From Soehngenia sp. (GTDB lineage: Bacteria > Bacillota > Clostridia > Tissierellales > Tissierellaceae): 64,000 bases of DNA. The position numbers and the translations under genes were made by a program. The stretch is taken from positions 1 through 64,000 of the forward strand of contig JAGXFX010000009.1 of NCBI GenBank assembly GCA_024637045.1, read 5' to 3'. Shown in pieces: positions 40,232-49,402 of this stretch (its first letter is position 1; the number at the start of each line of letters is the position of its first letter). The notes under the pieces were generated by a model. The model was not told the origin of the DNA, did no database searches, and saw only the letters and a list, made by a program, of their open reading frames with translations.

Positions 40232-41194
40232 ATGAATAATTCAAAGATGATAAAAAAACTAATGCCATTACTTGCAATTATACTGTGTTCTGCTTTAATA
40301 AGTGGATGTAGTTCTAATAATAATATTGGAGAAAAAGCATATTCATACTTAGTATATTTTGATAGAAATGGACCAAGGCAAGCTAATTCTGAAAATGAAA
40401 AAGTTGCAGCTGATTTTATTGTTACTGAACTTGAATCAATGGGATATTTTCCTCAAAGGCAAGAATTTACAGAAGTGGTTAACTCAAAAAATGGAAGCAT
40501 AACAGTAAGATCAGAAAATATTATTTGTGAAATAAAAGGTCAAATTTCAGATGAAATTATTATTGCAGCTCATTATGATAGTGGGAGTGAGGGGAAAGGT
40601 ACTGATGATAATGCATCTGGTGTTTCCATTCTTTTAGAAACATGTTTTAACTTAAGAAATATTCAACCTAGATATACTATCCGATTCATATTTTTTGGTG
40701 CAGAAGAGTTAGGAGCAATTGGATCAAAATATTATGTAAAAAATTTAGGTGATAATAAGAATAAAATACTTGCAGTTCTTAATTATGATAGTTTAATTGC
40801 TGGAGATATAGCTTACGTACATGGAAGCTCTAATGGTAAAGGCAAAATACGTGATTGGATGATTAATAAAGCTGCTATATTGAATTTGAAGTTATATATC
40901 CAAAACGGATTGAATAAAGAGTATCCAGAAGGCACTACTGGAGACTGGGGCGATCAAGAGCCTTTTGATAAAATTGGAATTGAATATGCTGCTTTTGAAG
41001 CAACAAATTGGAATATCGGTAATAAAGATGGTTTTACACAAACCGATATAAAATATGGGGATAATGGTTATATTTGGCACTCGAAATATGATTCTCTATC
41101 TTATATTGAGAATACTTTTCCAGGTAGAATAAAGGAACACCTTTACATATATGAAAAATTATTAATGATGTTTATTGAGGAATATTCATTTTAA
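40232..41194 (+). CDS. M28 family metallopeptidase, lipoprotein
   Basis: Lipobox ISGC; IIIAAHYDSGSEGKGTDDNASGVSILLE; FFGAEELGAIGSKYYV. Confidence 0.9.
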   Translation: MNNSKMIKKLMPLLAIILCSALISGCSSNNNIGEKAYSYLVYFDRNGPRQANSENEKVAADFIVTELESMGYFPQRQEFTEVVNSKNGSITVRSENIICEIKGQISDEIIIAAHYDSGSEGKGTDDNASGVSILLETCFNLRNIQPRYTIRFIFFGAEELGAIGSKYYVKNLGDNKNKILAVLNYDSLIAGDIAYVHGSSNGKGKIRDWMINKAAILNLKLYIQNGLNKEYPEGTTGDWGDQEPFDKIGIEYAAFEATNWNIGNKDGFTQTDIKYGDNGYIWHSKYDSLSYIENTFPGRIKEHLYIYEKLLMMFIEEYSF

Positions 41195-41195
41195 A

Positions 41196-41224
41196 GAACC
41201 ACAAGGGACGATTCTTTTTGATTG
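41196..41224. repeat. Diverged REP-like element (GAACCACAAGGGACGATTCTTTTTGATTG)
   Basis: Alignable by eye to 37901 and 39301 copies. Confidence 0.75.
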
Positions 41225-41455
41225 CAGCTGACTAATGTCCTTAAGATCCTTTCCTGGAGAGAGGAAATGTATGCTTATGTTTTTGAGGGCAAGAGATATG
41301 ACGGTGGGAATAAGCTTGGATTTCTTGAAGCAACTGTTGAGTTTTCTAGAAGTGGGTATAATCTAAGAGGAGGAGTTTATAAGTTATCTTGAGAATGTGG
41401 TTGATAAAAAGAAGAATAGGGAATAGATTAGATGAGCGGGCTTGGGCTCGCTTTT
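41225..41455 (+). pseudogene. Degenerate galU 3'-end copy including terminator region
   Basis: Reads QLTNVLKILSWREEMYAYVFEGKRYDGGNKLGFLEATVEF... versus galU QLTDALNILAQREAMYAYVFEGKRYDVGNKQGFLEATVEF... Confidence 0.92.
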
Positions 41456-41487
41456 GTTGAAAAAAGCTTTAGAGAGGAAGAAGGAAA

Positions 41488-41973
41488 ATGATATTGAGAG
41501 AAGTGGAGTCCAGGGACCTTGAAAGGATACTTGAATTGAATGAGGAATCGGTGCACTTTTTATCACCGCTGACCATTGAAAAGCTTGAACAGATAAGCAG
41601 TCAATCCGAGATGTTGAGTGTGATCGAATCCGATGGAATTGTTGAGGCTTTTGTGTTGACAATCGGTGAGGGAAAAGACTATGACAGTCTGAACTACCTT
41701 TGGTTCTCAAGTAACTACAAAAAGTTTCTGTACATAGACAGGGTAGTTGTTTCTGAGAGGATGCAGGGAAATGGCCTTGGACAGATGCTATACAAATCAG
41801 TCTTTGAGCATGCCAGGGAAATTGGTGCTACATATGTAACAGCTGAAATTGATTTCAACCCTCCAAACCCTGGATCTTTGAAGTTTCACGAAAGGTTCGG
41901 TTTCAAGGAGGTTGGCAGGCAGTCCGTGGCTGATGGCAAGAAGGTTGTATCTCTTCAGGCTGTTGAGCTCTAG
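41488..41973 (+). CDS. GNAT family N-acetyltransferase
   Basis: IDRVVVSERMQGNGLGQMLYKSVFEHAR; NPGSLKFHERFGFKEVG. Confidence 0.9.
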   Translation: MILREVESRDLERILELNEESVHFLSPLTIEKLEQISSQSEMLSVIESDGIVEAFVLTIGEGKDYDSLNYLWFSSNYKKFLYIDRVVVSERMQGNGLGQMLYKSVFEHAREIGATYVTAEIDFNPPNPGSLKFHERFGFKEVGRQSVADGKKVVSLQAVEL

Positions 41974-42041
41974 CGAAGTAGATTGGTTGTGAGTTCTACA
42001 AATGGAACTTATCAAGTACTCAAAAAAATTGGAGATATTAT

Positions 42042-42776
42042 ATGAAGAATGTACTAATAATAAATGGAAGCATAAGAAAAAAGGCGACTTTCTCGTTGTT
42101 AAAACGTATTGAATCACTTTTGGATGACTACGAGGTGACTTTTCTTAATATCAAGGATTTTGATATTAAACCGTGTATTGGATGTGAGAATTGCATGAGA
42201 GAAGGTACCTGTAATATCAAAGATGAAGCCAATATTCTTTTGACAAAAATAAGTGATTCAGATGGAGTAATAATTGGTTCACCCGTTTATCTAAGGCAGA
42301 TATCTGGGTATTTAAAAGTTTTAATTGATCGAGGATGTGTTTGGTATCACAGGTCTCCTCTCGTTGGGAAGCCTGTGTTTTTTGTGACTACAACTCAGGT
42401 TACAGGATCTAGTGCAGCTATAAGGTATTTTAATGATCTTTCTGTACAATGGGGAACTATTAATGCAGGCCATATTTCAAGAAATATGTTCAATCTTGAG
42501 AAAATCATAGAAAAAGAGTCGCTGAATAAATTCAAACATTATTTGGAAGATAGGAACAAAAGAAACTATAAACCGACAATTAGGCAGATTATTGAGTTTA
42601 ATACTCAAAAGGTTTTAGGTGTAAATATACTTCCTCTCGATATGGTATACTGGGAAGATAAAGGTTATGTCGATAAACCTTATTTTTATGACTGTAAGAT
42701 GAATGTATTTAAACGACTTATTGGAGCATCCTATTACAAGTTATTGACTTATTTCATTACTAAGAACAAGAGATAG
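42042..42776 (+). CDS. Flavodoxin family NAD(P)H-dependent oxidoreductase
   Basis: VLIINGSIRKKATFSLLK; IKPCIGCENCMREGTCNIKD; GVIIGSPVYLRQISG. Confidence 0.9.
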   Translation: MKNVLIINGSIRKKATFSLLKRIESLLDDYEVTFLNIKDFDIKPCIGCENCMREGTCNIKDEANILLTKISDSDGVIIGSPVYLRQISGYLKVLIDRGCVWYHRSPLVGKPVFFVTTTQVTGSSAAIRYFNDLSVQWGTINAGHISRNMFNLEKIIEKESLNKFKHYLEDRNKRNYKPTIRQIIEFNTQKVLGVNILPLDMVYWEDKGYVDKPYFYDCKMNVFKRLIGASYYKLLTYFITKNKR

Positions 42777-42870
42777 TTGATTGTTTTGCATAGCAATAAG
42801 GATTGATGATTTAAGTAAATACTAAGTTGAAATTGATGCTATAAAAAAAGTTTATGCGAGGAGTAATAAA

Positions 42871-43503
42871 ATGAAATTAATGGATCGAAGTAAAAATGAT
42901 TATAAGGAACTACGTTTAATATTGGTGCTCATCATAGTGTTGATTTGGTCTGCCATAGATGCTGAGGACTATTTTGCTTGGCTAATGCTTACAATTCCTG
43001 CATTGATATATGTAGGTGTTTTTATTGCAACACGCAAGAAATTTAAATTTACCTACTTTGCATATGTTATAGTCTTTATACATATAGTGATATTGCTTAT
43101 AGGTGCAAAGTATACATATTCAGCTAATCCGTTATTTGATAAAATACAAGAAATTTTCAATCTTTCCAGAAACCACTACGATCGCGTGGGACATCTTGCG
43201 CAAGGCTTTGTACCTGCTATTATTGCGAGAGAGATATTACTGAGAAAAGGGTATTTTAAAAAAAGCAAATTCTTTTATGTTACAGTATTTGCATTTGTTC
43301 TTGCAATAAGTGCATCATGGGAGCTCTTCGAATTTTTTGCAGTCATTGTTTCAGGTAGGTCTGCCAAATATGTACTTTCCCTACAAGGTGATTTTTTGGA
43401 TACACAAAAGGATATGTTAATGGCTTTTATTGGCGCTGCAGTGGCATTGGTATTTTTTGGTAAGACTCATGATAAGTGGATTAAATCGATTTCAAAAAAA
43501 TGA
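42871..43503 (+). CDS. DUF2238 (YjdF-like) membrane protein
   Basis: NHYDRVGHLAQGFVPAIIAREILLRKGY and SASWELFEFFAVI; multi-TM. Confidence 0.8.
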   Translation: MKLMDRSKNDYKELRLILVLIIVLIWSAIDAEDYFAWLMLTIPALIYVGVFIATRKKFKFTYFAYVIVFIHIVILLIGAKYTYSANPLFDKIQEIFNLSRNHYDRVGHLAQGFVPAIIAREILLRKGYFKKSKFFYVTVFAFVLAISASWELFEFFAVIVSGRSAKYVLSLQGDFLDTQKDMLMAFIGAAVALVFFGKTHDKWIKSISKK

Positions 43504-43825
43504 TTTTATTTTGAGATATTATGAACAACATATCTGACTAATATAAACGAGCAGAAGGATTCCAGTATTCCTGCCAGCAGAAGCAAGGTTAATAACTCAA
43601 GGAATTGCTTGAGATATAACAGCTTCAACATTTAGCCCTTGGATAATTAGAAACACAATTTTCCAGGGGCTTTGATTTATTTTTGATGAGCTAATTTATC
43701 TTGTTAGTGCATTATCAATGTAAATCTGGTAAAATATTGTAAAGACATAAATTGTTTATAAATATACATTTTGAGTTAGTGAATAACTGCTTAAAATGCT
43801 AGAACTGAAAATCGAACGAGTGTGA

Positions 43826-43880
43826 AATTTAAGCGGGATAAGACCCGCTAAAATTTGAAGGAGAAATATCAGAAAATTAT
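43826..43880 (+). repeat. Third copy of galU terminator/downstream segment
   Basis: AAGCGGGATAAGACCCGCTAAAATTTGAAGGAGAAATATCAGAAAATTATGA aligns with 39243-39295. Confidence 0.75.
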
Positions 43881-44043
43881 GAGTATGGACAAAAAGGAGA
43901 GAAATGACATTCTAGTAGGGTTTCCAATTGATTAATGGATTATAAGAAAGAACCTGACAGGACCTGTGTATAGCATAAGCATCAAAGTGTAAGAAAGATG
44001 GTTATGGTAAGGTATAGGGCAGTAATTGCCTTGGGGGTTTGAA

Positions 44044-45327
44044 ATGAAAAAAATATTTAGGTTGTTTCTATGGACTTTTCTTTTCCCATTTATGCTGACT
44101 TATTGGGGTTGGAAAAATCAGAAAAAGCCAGCTATTGTAATTGGTGCATTTTTGTCTTTTTTATTCATCCTAGTTGGATTCTTTGGCCAGGAACCTATTG
44201 ATGATGATATGACCTCTGGTGACAAGCCTGTCATTGAAAAAAGTATTGATGAGGAAAGTAGCCTGGATGTTGCGGAGGTTATTGAGGAGAATTCCCAGGT
44301 TGCTTCTGAGGATGATATTGACAAGGTTGATCCTGAATCTCCAAGCACTCCGTCCTTTGAAGGCTACACTCTTATTGAGGTTGATGGTGGAGACCTTTCA
44401 GGTATGCGTGAGGCCAATGTGGTTGTGGACATCGGTTTTGAGGACAGGGAGTATTTTGCTTTCACCAATGAGCATGGTCAGTTGGTTAAGGTTATTGCGG
44501 ATGAGATCATTCTTCAGGATGACAGTAGTGAACCGGTAACATCTGATGGTAAATACTATTCGGATGAGGCGAAGGTACTGGGAACTGAGGAGGCAGAGTA
44601 CGATGAGAGCCATGTAATCGCAGACAGTCTAGGTGGAGTGTCAAATGCCTATAACATAACACCTCAGAACAGTACACTAAACCGTCATGGAGACCAGGCA
44701 TACATGGAACAGGTCATAAGGGATGCAGGAGGCTGTACGGACTTTGTGGCTATAATCTCATACCCAGATACAGTTACACAGATACCAAGCCATTATAGCT
44801 TTACATACACATTGATGGGGAATATTGTAAGTGAGGAGTTTGCCAATGTGGATCCAGATACTGTGAATGAATTGCTTGCTGAAGAATCATCAAATGATGA
44901 AAATCTAGAACTTGGAGGAATCATTGTCCCAATAGTAGGAGATATACCTGACAAACAGGGAGTTGTGGTTGAAGAGGAGTCAGAGGTTGATACAGTTACA
45001 GTTGAAGATATTGAAGTAAGTAATACCGGTAGTGTTGTAATCACAGCACTAAACAAGAAGGCTGAATATATTGTAATCAAAAATACAGGTGACAATGCCA
45101 TTGACCTCTCTGGTTGGTGGATCCTTTCTGTAAAGGGTGGTCAGAAATTCACTTTCACGAAATACGTTTTGCAGCCAGGAGATTCTGTGAAGGTTGGAGA
45201 TTCAAAGACGAATGCGGATGTTGACTTTCATTGGCTGGATGGTAGGGGGACTTGGAACAATAGTGAAAAGGATCCTGCGGAGTTGTATAATGCTGCTGGG
45301 GAGCTTGTATCTAGATACGATGATTAG
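44044..45327 (+). CDS. Membrane-anchored DNA/RNA non-specific endonuclease with C-terminal lamin-tail domain
   Basis: DESHVIADSLGGVSNAYNITPQNSTLNRHGDQAYMEQVIR; C-terminal AEYIVIKNTGDNAIDLSGWWI...YVLQPGDSVKV. Confidence 0.75.
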   Translation: MKKIFRLFLWTFLFPFMLTYWGWKNQKKPAIVIGAFLSFLFILVGFFGQEPIDDDMTSGDKPVIEKSIDEESSLDVAEVIEENSQVASEDDIDKVDPESPSTPSFEGYTLIEVDGGDLSGMREANVVVDIGFEDREYFAFTNEHGQLVKVIADEIILQDDSSEPVTSDGKYYSDEAKVLGTEEAEYDESHVIADSLGGVSNAYNITPQNSTLNRHGDQAYMEQVIRDAGGCTDFVAIISYPDTVTQIPSHYSFTYTLMGNIVSEEFANVDPDTVNELLAEESSNDENLELGGIIVPIVGDIPDKQGVVVEEESEVDTVTVEDIEVSNTGSVVITALNKKAEYIVIKNTGDNAIDLSGWWILSVKGGQKFTFTKYVLQPGDSVKVGDSKTNADVDFHWLDGRGTWNNSEKDPAELYNAAGELVSRYDD

Positions 45328-45373
45328 TGGGGTGAAAACAAGTTCAATATTTAGGAGGAGGTAGGATATTGAT

Positions 45374-46456
45374 ATGGGTTTATTCGACAAACTAAAAGGG
45401 CCAGTTTTCATAAAGGAATCAAGTGATGCAGAGGAGCAACTTGAAAAATTAGAACTTTTGCATGGGAAAGCTGAAGGTGAATTGAAAAAGCTTATTGAAC
45501 AGGACATTAAGCTGTTGAATTATGGGATAGCTGGTGAAAAATCATTAATATTTGAACTTAAGAACAGCTTTATGCCTATGCTAATTCTCCACGATTTATT
45601 TCTTGAGCACGAAGGTTTGACAGCTCAGATTGACTTTCTGGTGATTACTAAGAAGAAGATATTTGTACTTGAATGCAAAAATCTATTTGGCAACCTAGAA
45701 GTCAACAGCAATGGTGATTTCATTCGTACTATTCAGATGTATGGAAGGAACAAGAAGGAGGGCATTTATAGTCCAATAACTCAGAATCAGAGACATATGG
45801 ATGTTCTAAGAAAAATTTATATTGAAAGCAAAAATAATTTCATATCAAAAAAGCTTTTCGATATGGCGTTTGAAGATAGATATAAGTCAGTTGTTGTCTT
45901 AGCTAATCCAAAAACTGTAATTAATATGAAATATGCCAAGAAGGCAATGAAAGAAAGCATTATACGTAGCGATAAACTTATTGATTATATTAAGGTAGCA
46001 AATGCTGATAAAAAAGTTGAGTATATGTTTGAAAAAAGGATGTATGAATTGGCTGAAGAATTCCTAAGCTACCACAAGAGAAATCCAGTTGATTACACTA
46101 AAAATTATCAGGATTTACTAATGCAGCAAGGTTTAATAGAGAAAACCGAGGTACAGCAATATGTAGCAGAGAAAACAGACGTACAGAAGGATGTAGTAGA
46201 GAAAATAGAAGAATTAACGATTCCAGGGAATATTGAGGATTCTGAGATATATAAGGAGCTAAAGGCTTATCGATTGATTAAGAGTAGAGAAGAAAACATC
46301 AAGGCATTTTACATATTCAATAATTCTCAAATGGAAAATCTGATTCAAAAAATGCCACAAAACAAGGAAGAATTGCTAAAAGTTTCTGGATTCAACGAAT
46401 CAAAATGTGTTAAGTATGGTGAGGGCATTCTGGAGATCGTAAATAAATACAATTGA
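45374..46456 (+). CDS. NERD nuclease-related domain protein with C-terminal HRDC-like domain
   Basis: GLTAQIDFLVITKKKIFVLECKNLFGNLEVNSNGDF (NERD); C-terminal KELKAYRLIKSREENIKAFYIFNNSQMENLIQKMPQNKEELLKVSGF (HRDC). Confidence 0.85.
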   Translation: MGLFDKLKGPVFIKESSDAEEQLEKLELLHGKAEGELKKLIEQDIKLLNYGIAGEKSLIFELKNSFMPMLILHDLFLEHEGLTAQIDFLVITKKKIFVLECKNLFGNLEVNSNGDFIRTIQMYGRNKKEGIYSPITQNQRHMDVLRKIYIESKNNFISKKLFDMAFEDRYKSVVVLANPKTVINMKYAKKAMKESIIRSDKLIDYIKVANADKKVEYMFEKRMYELAEEFLSYHKRNPVDYTKNYQDLLMQQGLIEKTEVQQYVAEKTDVQKDVVEKIEELTIPGNIEDSEIYKELKAYRLIKSREENIKAFYIFNNSQMENLIQKMPQNKEELLKVSGFNESKCVKYGEGILEIVNKYN

Positions 46457-46478
46457 GTGGTATTACGAAGAATGTAAC

Positions 46479-46775
46479 ATGGCTTTGTACCTGCTATCAT
46501 TACGAGAGAGTTTTTACTGAGAAAAGGATATTTTTAAAAAGCAAATTCTTTTATGTTACAGTTTTTCGTTTGTACTTGTAATAAGTGCATCTTGGGAGCT
46601 AATCGAATTTTTCGAAGTTGGAATTTCAAATTTGGCTTCCAAATATGTGCTTTCTCTTCAAGGGGATTATCTGGATACGCAAATAGATATGATTGGCTTT
46701 TATGTAGGCAGCATTTGCTTTGATATTCTTGGGAAAGACGAGTGATAAGCGGATTAACGCCATTTCAGAGTAATG
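46479..46775 (+). pseudogene. Frameshifted 3' remnant of a DUF2238 gene, paralog of 42871..43503
   Basis: Nucleotide-level similarity GGCTTTGTACCTGCTAT(C/T)ATT(A/G)CGAGAGAG... through to end of gene. Confidence 0.9.
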
Positions 46776-46904
46776 ATTCAGTCTGACCAATATTACCAGT
46801 ATTATTAAAAAAAACAAATATAGAAACTGAAGATTTAAGTTAATTCTTACAATTAGTGTTAGGATTTATAGATATAGAATGTATTTAAGGGGGAAGATAA
46901 AATA

Positions 46905-48182
46905 ATGAGTAGAATATCAGAGCAAATATCTAATTCACCAGTTTTCAATACACTCGATACATATAAAAATTTATTGTCAAACATCAGGATTGAGAAATAT
47001 GACAATGAAGAAATTATCATCGAGTTTAAGAGAGTGCAGAAAGTAATCAATTATTTTGAAAGTGTTTTGAAAGCCATGGATTATGAGTTAGTTGCCATCA
47101 GCACGTTAAATTCGATAAATCAACATCTGAGCAATGCTTACACCCAGTTAAATAGTTTTGTAACAAATGGAAGTTTAGCCAACCTAAAATCAAGTAATGA
47201 TCATCTCTCTAATGCAATTCCCTTTATATCTACTATTAACATACTTAACACTCAAGATTCTGCAGAAATAACAAAACAAGAACTTGAAAAATTGAATGAT
47301 ATTATTGAAGATCTGATAAAAAGTTACACAGTGAATAAGAAAGTCATTGAGAATCAAACTCAAACCTACGAACTCAATATTGAAAAATTAGAAAAGAAAA
47401 TAGAAGTGCAAGTGAATAGATTAGATAAAGCAATTTCAGATTTTCAAGGAGTATTTCAAGAAAATCAACAAAATAGAACAACAGAGTTTAATGCATTGGT
47501 TAAGAAGAATGAGGAAAAATTAGTTGGCGAAGTTAACGATTTTATGAACAATGCTACAGAACGATTAGAGAATGCTTTTCTTGATATTCAGAAACAGATT
47601 GTAGAGTTTAAAGACAGTTCAAATGATATCCTCATAGGTCTTTCTAAAGATAAAGAGAAGGCAAGTGATTTACTAAAAATAATAACCAATATCGGTACTA
47701 CAGGTCAATTTAATAAATACTCAAGTAGCGAAGAAAGAAACTATTATATATTTACTGGAGTAGCTGTGTTTTTTATGAGTGTAGCGATTTTGTTATCATA
47801 TTTTTTCTTAGTTAATGTACCATCTGAGACAACAATTAGTATTGTATCGAAAATATTTACTATATCATTATTCTTTGTACCCGCTACATATGCAGTAAAA
47901 GAGGCTGCCAAACATAGGAAAAGACAAACATATTATAGAAAAATGGAATTGGAGCTCGCTACAATAGATACATTTATTGAATCATTGAGTCAGGATAAAA
48001 GAGAAGAAGTAAAATTAGAACTGACGAAACGATTGTTCGGCTCAAACATAGACTTAGATTCTAACGATTCTATGGGTAAGGCTAAGGCTGATGATATTTC
48101 AATTCAAGATATTTCAAATATTTTAAGCGACCTTGGAATTAAGAAAGAATCCTTAATTGAATTATTAAAATCCATAATTTAA
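46905..48182 (+). CDS. Hypothetical protein: long coiled coil followed by two TM helices and C-terminal tail
   Basis: ORF after AAGGGGGAAG RBS; heptad-rich region; hydrophobic segments YYIFTGVAVFFMSVAILLSYFFLV and IVSKIFTISLFFVPATYAV. Confidence 0.75.
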   Translation: MSRISEQISNSPVFNTLDTYKNLLSNIRIEKYDNEEIIIEFKRVQKVINYFESVLKAMDYELVAISTLNSINQHLSNAYTQLNSFVTNGSLANLKSSNDHLSNAIPFISTINILNTQDSAEITKQELEKLNDIIEDLIKSYTVNKKVIENQTQTYELNIEKLEKKIEVQVNRLDKAISDFQGVFQENQQNRTTEFNALVKKNEEKLVGEVNDFMNNATERLENAFLDIQKQIVEFKDSSNDILIGLSKDKEKASDLLKIITNIGTTGQFNKYSSSEERNYYIFTGVAVFFMSVAILLSYFFLVNVPSETTISIVSKIFTISLFFVPATYAVKEAAKHRKRQTYYRKMELELATIDTFIESLSQDKREEVKLELTKRLFGSNIDLDSNDSMGKAKADDISIQDISNILSDLGIKKESLIELLKSII

Positions 48183-48194
48183 TCGATGAGGATA

Positions 48195-48230
48195 ACGAAG
48201 TCACAAAATGCCAATTTTGTGACTTTGTTG
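48195..48230 (+). terminator. Hairpin AACGAAGTCACAAAATGCCAATTTTGTGACTTTGTTGTTTTTT
   Basis: Inverted repeat and T-run just after 48182 stop. Confidence 0.75.
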
Positions 48231-48315
48231 TTTTTTGTGAGCGAAGGCGAGGACTAAGAAGACAAAAATATTGATATCAAAAAAACATTGCAATAGTACT
48301 CTACAATTAACAACT

Positions 48316-48366
48316 GTCAAGTTAAAACTAAATTAACTTGACATAAAATTTAACATAGAATACAAT
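48316..48366 (+). promoter_or_regulatory. Promoter TTGACA-N17-TACAAT overlapped by perfect inverted repeat GTCAAGTTAA-N7-TTAACTTGAC
   Basis: Direct reading: -35 at 48338-48343, -10 at 48361-48366. Confidence 0.7.
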
Positions 48367-48392
48367 TATAATAAGAAAGGTGGTGAGAAGCA

Positions 48393-49097
48393 ATGAGTTA
48401 CTCGACTATGGTGAAGGAAAGTATGAATCAGTACCCGGAGCTTAAAATAATTGATGCAAAGCAAGTTTATAATCGTAAATTTAAGAATGTACCTGAACAA
48501 GCTTTTTATAAGATTATATCTCGTATGGCAAAAGATGGAGACATAGAAAGACTGACTAAAGGTATTTACTGTAAGCCTAAGCAGGGAAGGTTTGGTAGAA
48601 TAGTCTCTTCTGAAAAACATATTCTAGAGTATTACCTTGGTGCAAACATGAAAAATGGAGTTGTTGTCGGTTATAGAATGTACAATGAGTATAAATTGAC
48701 AACACAGGTATCAAAGCTGATTGAAATATATTCAAATGTGAGTGAACAAGAAAAAAAGAAAATTAAGAATATAGAGATTAAAAAAGCAAATATAAAATTT
48801 GATGATTCTACAAAAAAAATGATTGAATTGCTTCACTTTCTGGAGAATATGAATAGAATTGAAGAGTTGAGCAGAGATAACGCTACTGTATTTATTGATA
48901 ATGCTGTTGGATATTATAATGAAAAGACCATTGATAAGATTATTAATACAATTAAGTACAAGAAAAGCACTCTTGCTTCTCTGAAAAACATCTTAGACCA
49001 CTACGAAATTAACCACACAGTCGAAAAATATCTAAATGGAACTTCAAAATATAATGCTATTAGAATGGAGGACTTATATGAATCTGCATCACAATGA
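48393..49097 (+). CDS. AbiEi/DUF6088-like antitoxin-type transcriptional regulator
   Basis: QAFYKIISRMAKDGDIERLTKGIYCKPKQGRFG, typical AbiEi wHTH region. Confidence 0.75.
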   Translation: MSYSTMVKESMNQYPELKIIDAKQVYNRKFKNVPEQAFYKIISRMAKDGDIERLTKGIYCKPKQGRFGRIVSSEKHILEYYLGANMKNGVVVGYRMYNEYKLTTQVSKLIEIYSNVSEQEKKKIKNIEIKKANIKFDDSTKKMIELLHFLENMNRIEELSRDNATVFIDNAVGYYNEKTIDKIINTIKYKKSTLASLKNILDHYEINHTVEKYLNGTSKYNAIRMEDLYESASQ

Positions 49098-49192
49098 AGA
49101 AACACTTCAAGAACTTATAGAGTTGACAACAAAACGTTATCATCTTCCTTCAAGTTATTGAAGATGAGTTACTCAAAAATTGGAACTCAACC
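49078..49192 (+). pseudogene. Truncated AbiEii-type nucleotidyltransferase toxin gene start (MNLHHNEETLQELIELTTKRYHLPSSY*)
   Basis: Overlaps antitoxin end as in AbiE operons; stops after 27 codons. Confidence 0.6.
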
Positions 49193-49221
49193 AAAAGGCT
49201 CTACTACCAAGAATAAATAAT

Positions 49222-49279
49222 TAATGCACTAAATTACCCGCACTAAAATAGTGAATGCGGATAATTTAGTGCATTTTAA
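49222..49279. terminator. Long hairpin TAATGCACTAAATTACCCGCA...TGCGGATAATTTAGTGCATT
   Basis: Inverted repeat with arms of about 19 bp. Confidence 0.65.
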
Positions 49280-49402
49280 TATAGACTGTGAATGTCATAA
49301 GCAGTTTATTGGTATTTAAAAGCCGAAGCTGGAGTTGTTATCGATGATGTGAACCCAGAGTGGATCTAATTATCTAATTGATCTGCTATGACAAAAAAAT
49401 AA

